Both the position numbers and the translations under genes were made by a program. From Spirochaeta sp. (GTDB lineage Bacteria > Spirochaetota > Spirochaetia > DSM-27196 > Alkalispirochaetaceae), in NCBI GenBank assembly GCA_007117185.1, contig SKHA01000060.1, positions 1-13,870 on the forward strand: a DNA stretch of 13,870 nucleotides. The letters are read 5' to 3'. Shown here piece by piece: positions 6,545 to 13,870 of the stretch. Every line of letters begins with the position of its first letter. Position 1 is the first letter of the stretch. The notes under the pieces were generated by a model. The model saw only the letters and a list, made by a program, of their open reading frames with translations. It searched no databases and was not told the DNA's origin.

Positions 6545-7806
6545 GTACTCTCCTTCGGGGAATCATCCCGGATCGCTTGATACCACTCCATGAACGCCGC
6601 CAGCAGCGTAGCGGTCAACCCGCCGGCAAAGCCATTATTGTACAGGGACATCCCGGTATGCCAGGCACCGGACCGGCTTACCATGACCAGATGCAGGAAC
6701 CCGGCGACGAAACCCAGGCCCAGGCCGAACTCCCCAGCGATGGGTGCCAGGGTTGTACCGAAGAGTATTGCCAGGATTGCCCCGGGGGCGGTCAACTCCA
6801 CCCCGAAGAGCAGTGTCGCCGCGAGAATTCCCGCCATCACCGGCCAGCAGTTGCGTAGGTGTTTTCCAAACGCGCCAAACCCGATGATGGTCAGAATTCC
6901 ACCGATAACCGGACCGTTCAGGGGTGCCTGCACGATCATGCAGTAGCCCCAACTGCCCAGCCCCAGTAACCCCATGTTAACCAGTGAACCGTGAATGGAA
7001 ACCATATCCATGAAGTCCGAGGGCAGTCGTCCGGAAAGCGTGTTGATCTCCCAGTTGTCCTTCCATCCCTTCAGGGGGTTCTTTGCCATACCGGCAACGA
7101 TGAAGATCACTGAGAGAACAGGAATAAAGAGGATCAGAACGATGTCAGGGTCTGTATTCCAGATCAGCGTTGCCGGCAGACTGCCTCCGGCGGCGATTAC
7201 CAGGGAGGCCACGAAAAGGCCGATGAAACCAGAGGTCAACCCGATGTTGTAGAGGTTGAAGCCCTGGTGAAACCGAAGCATCACCATAGCGGTGGGAGGT
7301 AGCACAATGCCCACGGCAACCCCGGCGGCAACCGCCATGGTCCACGACGCGGGCCCGATGGGCAGCACCTCCACCGCAACGGCGGAGACCACCGGCGCCA
7401 GGGCCGTACCGAAGAGAGCGATGAGTATGTACGTATTGAAGTTGGTCCGCGCCAGCCGGGAGGCGACGAAGACGCCCAGAATGATCGGCAGACTGTTTAC
7501 CGGTGTCTTCCCGAACAGCCCGAAACCGAGCATGGTGTATACCGCTGCAATAACGGGACCTGAGATTCTTACCTTCGAAAGTCGGGCCAGAACGAGACCG
7601 ATCAGCGCAACCAGAACGGCGTTGACCAGGGTTGCCCCGGTACCGGCGATGGCGGTGTAGTCGTTGATCAGTCGCGCCGGGTGAACCTGCAGGAGCCACA
7701 GCCCGTGAAGGGTCCCGGCGAAACCCTGGCTGATGAATCCGGTAACCGCGATGGCCAGCAGAATGGCCCATGTCTGGCGATAGAGTACCATCTCTTGTTG
7801 CGTCAA
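6541..7806 (-). CDS. DUF1576-type polytopic membrane protein with two homologous halves
   Basis: A 421-aa inner-membrane protein with many hydrophobic segments, matching my memory of the DUF1576 family, for which no function is established. Two halves repeat. Residues ~82-200 carry SGPVIAAVYTMLGFGLFGK, ALFGTALAP and FNLYNIGLTSGF; residues ~297-402 carry NGPVIGGILTIIGFGAFGK, ILFGTTLAP and MSLYNNGFAGGL. Such duplication is typical of transporters, so transport is a reasonable inference, but the substrate is unknown. The start is TTG at 7806, with an AGGGGGG tract 7-8 nt upstream; ATG at 7791 (residue 6) is the alternative. The gene begins 27 nt after the MATE stop and overlaps the small ATPase-like gene by 4 nt, which suggests one operon. 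Confidence 0.88.
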   Translation of the reverse strand: MTQQEMVLYRQTWAILLAIAVTGFISQGFAGTLHGLWLLQVHPARLINDYTAIAGTGATLVNAVLVALIGLVLARLSKVRISGPVIAAVYTMLGFGLFGKTPVNSLPIILGVFVASRLARTNFNTYILIALFGTALAPVVSAVAVEVLPIGPASWTMAVAAGVAVGIVLPPTAMVMLRFHQGFNLYNIGLTSGFIGLFVASLVIAAGGSLPATLIWNTDPDIVLILFIPVLSVIFIVAGMAKNPLKGWKDNWEINTLSGRLPSDFMDMVSIHGSLVNMGLLGLGSWGYCMIVQAPLNGPVIGGILTIIGFGAFGKHLRNCWPVMAGILAATLLFGVELTAPGAILAILFGTTLAPIAGEFGLGLGFVAGFLHLVMVSRSGAWHTGMSLYNNGFAGGLTATLLAAFMEWYQAIRDDSPKEST

Positions 7807-7833
7807 AGCTCGCCCCCCTGATATTGAGTTTTT

Positions 7834-9201
7834 CTATTGTGACACGGAGCTGGCGGTTTGTCTCGAAAAAAATAACCCCTGAACCCCCCGCATCAGCACC
7901 AACGCGGTCACAACGGTGGCTACCAGGTCGGCCACGGGGAAGGCAATCCAGATTCCCGTCACCCCCAGGAAGAGGGGCAGCAGGATCACCAGCGGAATAA
8001 GCATGATCACCTGGCGCAGGAGCCCGAGGATAACCGCAGGCCGCGCCTTGCCAATGGACTGGAAGAAACTGGCTCCTACAATCTGAATGCCGATAAACGG
8101 CAGCATCGCGACGATGTACCGCAACGCGGGCACGCCTTCATTGACCAAACGGACGTCAGTGGTGAAAAGCCGGAACAGAAAATGAGGAAAAACCATCATC
8201 AGCGTTGCGGCAACGGTGCCGTACAACCCCAGCGAGATCAAGGTGATCTTCACCGTCTGCCGAACCCGGGACATCAGGCCCGCACCGTAGTTGAACCCCG
8301 CAACCGGCTGAAACGCCTGAACCATCCCGAACATCGGCATGAACATGAAGATCAGCAGGCGATTGATCGTCCCGTACACCGCGATGGAGACGGCAGTGCC
8401 GTAGATCGCCAGCAGGTTGTTGATCAGGGTGGCGATCACGCTGTTGGCGGCCTGGCGGACGAAGATGGGTAACCCCAGCGCCGCGGATTCCCGCATCAGA
8501 CGAACTTGGGGAATCAGGTGGTGCAGGCGCACCTCCAGACCGCTGCGACCACTGGCGAAGAACCACAGCGCGTACACAAATGAGACGGTCTGGCTGATTG
8601 CCGTGGCGATAGCCGCCCCGCGGATCCCCATATCCAGTCCGAAGATGAATATCGGATCAAGGATGATGTTCAGGACCGCTCCAATGAGTATGGTCTTCAT
8701 GGCGACGGTGGGCTTGCCCTCTGCCCTGAGCAGATTGTTGGCCAGAATGGTGGCTGCCAGCAGCGGGGCGCTGAGCATGATAATTCCGAGGTAGTCTCTG
8801 CCGTAGGGAATAACCTCGGCTGTTGCCCCGAAAATTCGCAGTACCCCGTCAAGAAATGTAATCGAGAGAACGGTGAGTATCGCTACCAGTGCCACCGATG
8901 CGGTAAACGCAGTGCCGGCGGCGGATGCGGCGGTGTCCCGGCGACGGGCCCCAAGGGCCCGGGAGACGATGGATGCCGTGCCTTGCCCGAGCATCAGAGC
9001 AAAGGCCAGGACGATCTGCTGGACAGGAAACGCAATGGCCAGGGCGGCGATTGCTACCGGTCCAGCCGCCTGTCCGACAAAGATCGCATCCACCAGGTTG
9101 TACAACGCGTTGATGAACATCGAGAACATCGCCGGCAGGGCCAGGCGGATCAGCAGGGGAAGAATCGGCTCTGTCCCGAGGGCTTCGTCGGTGTGTTTCA
9201 T
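7834..9201 (-). CDS. MATE-family multidrug/small-molecule exporter
   Basis: A 455-aa inner-membrane cation-coupled antiporter of the MATE (MatE/NorM-like) family with about 12 TM helices in two repeated halves. The N-terminal repeat shows LIRLALPAMFSMFINALYNLVDAIFVG, and the loop GQGTASIVSRALGARRRD follows. The second half repeats the pattern at ALGLPIFVRQAANSVIATLINN and ends a block with FQPVAGFNYGAG, a common MATE signature. Family members expel cationic drugs, flavins or metabolites; the substrate cannot be read from sequence. ATG at 9201 has only a weak ribosome site. It is the first gene of a three-gene minus-strand cluster and is divergent from the adenylate cyclase gene. Confidence 0.94.
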   Translation of the reverse strand: MKHTDEALGTEPILPLLIRLALPAMFSMFINALYNLVDAIFVGQAAGPVAIAALAIAFPVQQIVLAFALMLGQGTASIVSRALGARRRDTAASAAGTAFTASVALVAILTVLSITFLDGVLRIFGATAEVIPYGRDYLGIIMLSAPLLAATILANNLLRAEGKPTVAMKTILIGAVLNIILDPIFIFGLDMGIRGAAIATAISQTVSFVYALWFFASGRSGLEVRLHHLIPQVRLMRESAALGLPIFVRQAANSVIATLINNLLAIYGTAVSIAVYGTINRLLIFMFMPMFGMVQAFQPVAGFNYGAGLMSRVRQTVKITLISLGLYGTVAATLMMVFPHFLFRLFTTDVRLVNEGVPALRYIVAMLPFIGIQIVGASFFQSIGKARPAVILGLLRQVIMLIPLVILLPLFLGVTGIWIAFPVADLVATVVTALVLMRGVQGLFFSRQTASSVSQ

Positions 9202-9435
9202 CCGAGGTCGTTGAGTACCGGGGTGGATACCAGCGGTGTCGAGACGACTGCGGTTGTGCAGCTGGTGACCCGATGGTTCCCTCGGATCGTTCCGTTACTG
9301 AGCAGTTTCAACGGCGTGACCTCCCAATGCAGTCTATCCATTCCCGGGGTTTCCCGCCAGAGCTATCTCCGGACCTGGCCCTCCCGCCGTCACCCGTGCA
9401 TTGTAAAACTGACAGCCCTGCGCTAAGGTAACGTC
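9202..9435. other. Divergent intergenic spacer between the MATE and adenylate cyclase genes
   Basis: A 234-nt region with no convincing gene. It should hold the promoters of both flanking genes. On the minus strand TACAAT (complement of 9400-9405) is a good -10, but no matching -35 is present. A TCGACA (complement of 9237-9242) could act as a -35 nearer the MATE start, with only a poor -10. On the plus strand TTGTAA (9401-9406) is 17 bp from TAAGGT, a poor pair that overlaps the ribosome site. GTCG-AGA-CGAC at 9238-9248 is a small inverted repeat. Confidence 0.5.
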
Positions 9436-11496
9436 ATGCCTCTGGGCCGTACCAACCTGCTTGCTTTTGTCATTGCAGTAAGCTTCCTCGTTCCCGTGTT
9501 CGCTCAGGGCGAAGGGTCTCCTCGCGCTCACGGCGGTACCATCGATCTGCGAGACCGCGATCTGGCAGCGGAAGTGGTGCCCATCAACGGGGAATGGCAA
9601 TTTCTCTGGCAGCAGCTTGTCCCTCCGGAACGGCAGTGGCCGGGGTCCCCGGACGACATCTTTCCGGTACCCCGCAGCTGGCATCAGGAGGCTGACGATC
9701 CTCGGGGCGTGAGTCTGTACGGATTCGGAACGTATCGGCTGGAGGTTCTCCTGGGTCCCTCAGCGGCTGTTCTGGGGCTGCGGATTCCCCAGATCGGGGC
9801 AGCAGCGTGGATCTACTGGAATGGAGTGCTTGTGTATCAGGGGGGAGTACCCGGCACCTCCAGAGCTGAGGAAACGCCGGCGTGGAAACCGGGAACGGTT
9901 ATCCTGGAGGACCTACGTCAGGTCAACGAATTGCGGGTACTTGTCTCGAACCACCATGACCTCGCTGCGGGTATTCTGGATCCGATCCACATGGGAAACC
10001 CGCAGCTGATCTTTGAGGGGCGCCAGGGTGCACTGCTCGGCGGCGTGTTCGTCATCGGGGTGCTGGCGATGATTGGCGTGTACCACCTCTTCCTCTTCGC
10101 TTATCGCCCCAGGGATCGCTCGCCGGTCTTATTCGGGATGATCTGCCTGCTGCTGGCGATGCGTGTTCTGGTTACCGGTGAATTCTTCCTGTGGGATCTG
10201 CTGCCGGCGGTGGGATTCGAAACGGTGATGAAGATCAGTTACCTTACCTTTTCCATTGCGGTCATGCTCTTTCCCTCGTTTCTCCTGAGCCTCTTCCCGG
10301 ACCGCAGGTGGCGCTATCTGCAGTGGATCACGTGGTTCCTGGGAGGGCTGTACAGCGTGGTGATTCTGGTAACGCCGGCACACTTCTATACCCGTCTGCT
10401 CTTCAGCTTTCAGATGTTCACCCTGGTTGTGGGTATTGCGTTGATCGTGGTCCTGATCGGGGCGATCCGCCGCAGGATGCCCGGTGCGATCCTCTTTCTC
10501 AGCGGATTCGGTGTTCTCTTCCTGGCGACGGTCAACGACATCCTGAATACACTGTTTATTATTCGTACCGTTCCGCTGGCCTCACCGGCGCTGGTGGTTT
10601 TCATCTTCTTTCAGTCTCTGGTGATCACCAAGCAGTTTGCTGGAGCATTTGCCAGCAGCGAGCGGCTCTCTCACTCGCTGCAACGTTTCGTGCCCAGCGA
10701 GTTTCTCGGTTTTCTCAACAAGAACAGCGTGATCGATATCGAGCTGGGCGATCACAGCGAGGAGGTCATGACGGTTCTCTTCCTTGATATCCGTTCGTTT
10801 ACCAACCTCTCTGAAGCACTGACGCCGGCGGAGAACTTCAACTTCATCAATTCGTTTCTTGGACGCATGGGCCCGATTGTGCGGGCCCATAACGGTTTCG
10901 TGGACAAGTACCTCGGCGATGGTCTGATGGCGCTCTTTCCGGGATCTGCCGGGGATGCGGTTGCTGCGGCGGTGGCGCTGCGGGAGGAGCTGCGGCGCTA
11001 CAACGTGGATCGCGCCAGGGCAGGCTACAGCGCTATTGATTTCGGCGTCGGGATTCACGCGGGAGAACTGATGCTGGGAACAATCGGCGAATCTCTGCGG
11101 ATGGATGGAACGGTGATCTCCGATACGGTGAATCTTGCATCCCGGCTGGAGACACTGACCAAGGAGTACCATATCGGTATTGCCATCAGCGCCGAGGCGC
11201 TGGAGCAGGCGGGGGGGCGCGAAGCCTTCGGTACCAGATATCTTGGTACGGTGAACGTGAAGGGGAAGAGCCGTTCCGTGGCGGTGTTCGAGATTTTCGA
11301 TGGCGAGGACGACGCTCGCGTGGCGACGATGCGTGACCTCGCTCCCGTGTTCAATCGCGCTATGGAGGCGTTCGAAGCGGATCACCTGGAGGAGGCGGGG
11401 CGTCTTTTTGCCGACCTGAGGCAGCGCTTTCCCGAGGATGCCCCCACCGCGCAGTATATGGCGATGCTGGGAGCGTCACTTCTCCTTGGTGAGTGA
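9436..11496 (+). CDS. Receptor-type adenylate cyclase (7TM-DISM sensor plus class III cyclase)
   Basis: A 686-aa membrane protein predicted to make cAMP in response to an extracytoplasmic signal. Order: signal peptide (1-24, ending VFA-QG); a jelly-roll, glycosidase-like binding region (~35-195, with GEWQFLW and YGFGTYRLEV); seven hydrophobic helices (~198-397) of the 7TM-DISM type; a linker (QRFVPSEFLGFLNK, ~416-429); the cyclase domain (~443-620); and a helical, TPR-like tail (~635-685). Catalytic residues look complete: metal-binding Asp451 (FLDIRSF) and Asp495 (YLGDG), purine-selecting Lys491 and Thr559, and transition-state Asn566 and Arg570 (DTVNLASRLE). Lys with Thr indicates ATP rather than GTP as substrate. 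ATG at 9436 has AAGG 7 nt upstream. The ligand is unknown. The gene stands alone and converges on the flavoprotein gene with a 23-nt gap and no clear terminator. Confidence 0.93.
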   Translation: MPLGRTNLLAFVIAVSFLVPVFAQGEGSPRAHGGTIDLRDRDLAAEVVPINGEWQFLWQQLVPPERQWPGSPDDIFPVPRSWHQEADDPRGVSLYGFGTYRLEVLLGPSAAVLGLRIPQIGAAAWIYWNGVLVYQGGVPGTSRAEETPAWKPGTVILEDLRQVNELRVLVSNHHDLAAGILDPIHMGNPQLIFEGRQGALLGGVFVIGVLAMIGVYHLFLFAYRPRDRSPVLFGMICLLLAMRVLVTGEFFLWDLLPAVGFETVMKISYLTFSIAVMLFPSFLLSLFPDRRWRYLQWITWFLGGLYSVVILVTPAHFYTRLLFSFQMFTLVVGIALIVVLIGAIRRRMPGAILFLSGFGVLFLATVNDILNTLFIIRTVPLASPALVVFIFFQSLVITKQFAGAFASSERLSHSLQRFVPSEFLGFLNKNSVIDIELGDHSEEVMTVLFLDIRSFTNLSEALTPAENFNFINSFLGRMGPIVRAHNGFVDKYLGDGLMALFPGSAGDAVAAAVALREELRRYNVDRARAGYSAIDFGVGIHAGELMLGTIGESLRMDGTVISDTVNLASRLETLTKEYHIGIAISAEALEQAGGREAFGTRYLGTVNVKGKSRSVAVFEIFDGEDDARVATMRDLAPVFNRAMEAFEADHLEEAGRLFADLRQRFPEDAPTAQYMAMLGASLLLGE

Positions 11497-11519
11497 GGTT
11501 CTCCGTCGAGCCATGTGCC

Positions 11520-12860
11520 TCAAAGCTGCCCTGCAGAGCCGTGACTGTCCGCCGCTGCGTTGCCGGCAACCCAGCCGCTGGCCCAGCACACCTGAAGACT
11601 GAAGCCGCCGCTCTGACGATTGAAATCCAGCATATCCCCCAGAACCATCAGCTCCGGGATGGCTCGCAAGCGCATGGTGGTAAAGTCTATCGCTGCGGGA
11701 TCAAGGCCGCCGCTGGACACCACCGCTTTGTCACTGCCCAGGAGTCCGGTAAACTCGCACGGAGCACCCCGGAGGAGTTCGGTAAGCCGACGCCGCCCCT
11801 CCCGGGAGAGAACCGCCAGGGGGGTGGAACCCTGCAACCCCGCCAGCGTGCAGAGAGCCTCCACCAGCCGGCGCGGAACAAGAACCCCCAAGAGCGTCGC
11901 CAGGTGCTGCTTGCCCTTGGCGCTGGCGGCGGCCTGGAAGCGTCGATCCAGCTCCTCCCTGGGGTAATCCGGCAGGAGGTCCACCAACAGGCGCAGGCGT
12001 CGGGGGTGCCCCTCGGCCAGGTCGCGGATCGACTCGGCGCTGTTCAACGCCAGGGGTCCACTCAAACCGAAGTGGGTGAACAGTAGTTTTCCCCGGCGGG
12101 AGAACACGCGCCTGCTGTTGCTCCAGCGCGGGGCGTCCTTCACATCCGCCGGGGCAGCGGTCTCCGGAAGGACCTCGACGTGCAGCGCGGCGTCGCCGAT
12201 TGCCAGCCCCTGCAGTTCCCGGACCCATTGATCTCTGATTCGCAGGGGAACCAGGGAGGTGTCGGCTGCGCGCATGGGCAGTTTGAGGTCCGTGAGCCAC
12301 TGCAGTCCCTCACCGGTGGAGCCGGTCTCCGGCCGGGAGGTACCGCCGGTGGCCAGGATGTACTGCCCGGCACGGTACACCTCGCCCCGGGTGGTACTGA
12401 CTCCCGCCAGGCGGGGTGGATCACCCCGTTGGATTACCAGCTCTCCAACGGCGCGGCCGGTGCGAATCGCCACGTTTCCCTCCTCCATATACCGCACCAG
12501 GGCGTCACGAACAGACTTGGCGCTGTTGGTGACTGGAAACACCCGCCCCTCCGCCTCTTCCCTGGTTTCTACCCCGTGGTGCCGGAGAAACTCACGCATG
12601 TCCTCGGGGGTGAACCGGGCGAACAGGTTGTGCAAGTGCTTGCCATTGGTCCCGTAACGCTCGGTGAGGACGTGGAGGTTGCTGATCGCGTTGGTGACGT
12701 TACAGCGTCCACCCCCGGTAATGAGAAGCTTGTTGCCCAGGGCATTATTCTTCTCCAGCAGAATTACCCTCAGGCCCCGTTCAGCGGCGCGACCGGCGGC
12801 GAACATTCCTGCGGGGCCCCCGCCCACCACCACCACGTCCCAGTCTGCATCTTTGGTCAT
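11520..12860 (-). CDS. HI0933/YhiN-type FAD-dependent oxidoreductase
   Basis: A 446-aa cytoplasmic flavoprotein of the HI0933 (YhiN, 'aminoacetone oxidase-like') family. The N-terminus holds the dinucleotide-binding motif VVVGGGPAGMFAA (residues ~10-22) and the acidic strand end LLEKN. The family hallmarks are GNKLLITGGGRCNVTN (42-57), ATGGTSRPETGSTGEGL, LFTHFGLSGP and the C-terminal GDMLDFNRQSGGFSLQ...SG. Length is slightly above the family's usual ~400 aa. The physiological reaction of this family is not established; some members are annotated as tRNA- or amine-modifying, which I do not claim here. ATG at 12860 overlaps the TetR stop (ATGA) and lacks a strong ribosome site, so it depends on coupling. 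The regulator probably controls its own operon including this gene. Confidence 0.93.
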   Translation of the reverse strand: MTKDADWDVVVVGGGPAGMFAAGRAAERGLRVILLEKNNALGNKLLITGGGRCNVTNAISNLHVLTERYGTNGKHLHNLFARFTPEDMREFLRHHGVETREEAEGRVFPVTNSAKSVRDALVRYMEEGNVAIRTGRAVGELVIQRGDPPRLAGVSTTRGEVYRAGQYILATGGTSRPETGSTGEGLQWLTDLKLPMRAADTSLVPLRIRDQWVRELQGLAIGDAALHVEVLPETAAPADVKDAPRWSNSRRVFSRRGKLLFTHFGLSGPLALNSAESIRDLAEGHPRRLRLLVDLLPDYPREELDRRFQAAASAKGKQHLATLLGVLVPRRLVEALCTLAGLQGSTPLAVLSREGRRRLTELLRGAPCEFTGLLGSDKAVVSSGGLDPAAIDFTTMRLRAIPELMVLGDMLDFNRQSGGFSLQVCWASGWVAGNAAADSHGSAGQL

Positions 12861-13870
12861 GAGCGTGCCGGAACCGGGTCGAAGGCGAGGCCGGAGCGCA
12901 GCAGCGAACTGAGCTCCCGCAGGATCTTTCGCGACGCCACCTGATACCCCGCCGGGTCGTGGAGAATGGCCAGCCCGAAGAAGTGGCTCAGCCCCATCAG
13001 GACATTTCCGGTAAGCCAGGGGTCATCAAGACGGAACGCCTCACGGCGCTTGGCGTAGCCCCGGGCGAAATCGTCGTAGTACTGCCGGACAGCCTCAGGG
13101 GTGACAAACTCGGCCTCACGGACGATGTTGTAGCAGCTCGGATCGACGTTGCTGATGTAGAACGCGAAGAGGACCATTCCCTGCAGCTCCCGTTCCAGAC
13201 GATTGAGCTCGCTCTTGAGGTTGGTACTGATGAAGAGCCTGATCTGGTGGCTGATCGTCTCGATCACCACCTCCATGAACTGCTCCTTTCCGGGGAAATA
13301 GTTATAGAACGTCCCTACGCCAAACCCGGCGGACTCGGTGAGGCGGTAGATATTCATACCGTGGAATCCGGTCTTCCCGAGAATCTCCTTACCGTTGGTT
13401 ATGAGTTTCTCCCTGGTGGAGGTCTCCAGACGCAGGGGCAGGGGGCGAACTTCAAGGTCGAATACCTGATCCCAGTCCGGCGGGTCCGCCTGATAGACGC
13501 CGTGGCAGAGCAGATCGGTGATTACCTCTACGGTAGCCTGCAGGCTGTGGTAGGTGCGGCGGAAGGCGATAAAACGAATCCCCGCCATGATGAAAATGAC
13601 CTCGCCGGTGGTGAGGGTGTGTCCAAGGATCGCTGTCAGCTGACGCTCGTAGAGCTGGTTGATTCGCCGTTCGTAGTCGAAGTATCGATACTGACCCTCC
13701 CGGAAAATCAGGGTCAGGTCGCGGTGGGTATCAGTCAGCTCAAAAACGATCCGGCACAGTCGCGCCACCCCGGCTGGTCCGGTCACGCCGGCCATATCCT
13801 GAAGCGCCTCCGAGAGGACCCGGTAGTAGGTTTCAAGGATATCCAGAAAGATCTCCTCCTTGGAGGAGAA
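12857..13870 (-). CDS. Tandem (double) TetR-family regulator, 5' end beyond the window
   Basis: The frame stays open upstream of the internal ATG at 13795 to the window edge, giving at least 337 residues. The first visible residues (FSSKEEIFLDILETYY) match the helix that follows a TetR helix-turn-helix, so a first DNA-binding domain very likely lies outside the window. A ligand/dimer region of about 120 residues follows. At about residues 150-195 there is a second complete TetR DNA-binding domain (REKLITNGKEIL, then ESAGFGVGTFYNYFPGKEQF), followed by a second ligand-type helical domain. TetR proteins are usually ~200 aa with one unit; two units in one chain could act as a covalent dimer or bind two half-sites. 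The stop overlaps the flavoprotein start by 4 nt. The ligand is unknown. Confidence 0.88.
   Translation of the reverse strand, partial: FSSKEEIFLDILETYYRVLSEALQDMAGVTGPAGVARLCRIVFELTDTHRDLTLIFREGQYRYFDYERRINQLYERQLTAILGHTLTTGEVIFIMAGIRFIAFRRTYHSLQATVEVITDLLCHGVYQADPPDWDQVFDLEVRPLPLRLETSTREKLITNGKEILGKTGFHGMNIYRLTESAGFGVGTFYNYFPGKEQFMEVVIETISHQIRLFISTNLKSELNRLERELQGMVLFAFYISNVDPSCYNIVREAEFVTPEAVRQYYDDFARGYAKRREAFRLDDPWLTGNVLMGLSHFFGLAILHDPAGYQVASRKILRELSSLLRSGLAFDPVPARS

Noticed and set aside
9401..9429. TTGTAA-17-TAAGGT as a promoter for the cyclase gene
   Set aside because: The -10 matches poorly and coincides with the AAGG ribosome site of the same gene; both roles at once are unlikely.
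10582..11385. Minus-strand open frame (267 aa) opposite the cyclase catalytic domain
   Set aside because: The + strand holds intact cyclase motifs in this stretch; the antisense frame is His/Arg-rich and featureless.
11497..11519. Bidirectional terminator between the convergent cyclase and flavoprotein genes
   Set aside because: The 23-nt gap shows no stable hairpin and no T-run.
12180..12944. Plus-strand open frame (254 aa) opposite the flavoprotein gene
   Set aside because: It is antisense to a clear HI0933-type protein and spans two coupled minus-strand genes; no domain seen.
12857..13795. TetR gene starting at ATG 13795
   Set aside because: The frame is open upstream to the window edge and encodes residues typical of the TetR helix after the HTH, so 13795 is an internal methionine.
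13852..13869. Perfect inverted repeat TCTCCTCC-TT-GGAGGAGA at the window edge
   Set aside because: It is explained by the coding sequence for Ser-Ser-Lys-Glu-Glu in the TetR protein. No start codon follows its SD-like GGAGGAG at a usable distance, though an operator role cannot be excluded.

Overview
The window is GC-rich, gene-dense bacterial chromosome with short intergenic gaps and several 4-base stop/start overlaps. It looks like an ordinary core or near-core region: I found no transposase, phage gene, CRISPR array, tRNA or rRNA. The organism is most likely a spirochaete of the Spirochaeta/Alkalispirochaeta kind. This is inferred from the 7TM-DISM adenylate cyclase, the DUF1576 membrane protein and the small WGR-like protein; no single feature proves it.

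Left part (1-4493, + strand): the 3' two-thirds of thrS runs into an M32 (Taq-type) carboxypeptidase with a GTGA overlap. This is followed by an unrecognised four-helix membrane protein with an extracytoplasmic domain, a 104-105 aa WGR-like protein (ATGA overlap), and a CDP-alcohol phosphatidyltransferase of the PgsA type. The last gene appears to have its own promoter, placed so that its mRNA may be leaderless.

Middle (4494-6160, + strand): an AT-richer leader with a promoter and two small inverted repeats precedes glnA (type I glutamine synthetase, with a Tyr in the adenylylation-loop context). glnA ends in a strong intrinsic terminator.

Minus-strand cluster (9201 down to 6158): a MATE-family exporter, a DUF1576 membrane protein built of two homologous halves, and a small protein resembling a degenerate histidine-kinase-type ATPase fold. 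They are 27 nt apart and then overlap by 4 nt, so they are probably one operon. A 234-nt divergent spacer separates them from a + strand gene for a receptor-like adenylate cyclase (signal peptide, jelly-roll sensor, seven TM helices, class III catalytic domain).

Right part (- strand): an HI0933/YhiN-type flavoprotein is translationally coupled to an upstream TetR-family regulator. The regulator reads open through the window edge and contains two TetR units in one polypeptide.

Most noteworthy: the tandem TetR regulator coupled to a flavoprotein, the MATE-DUF1576-ATPase-like operon with its internally duplicated membrane protein, the small WGR-like protein beside an unknown membrane protein, and the possible leaderless pgsA. 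I see no clear new defence or mobile system.
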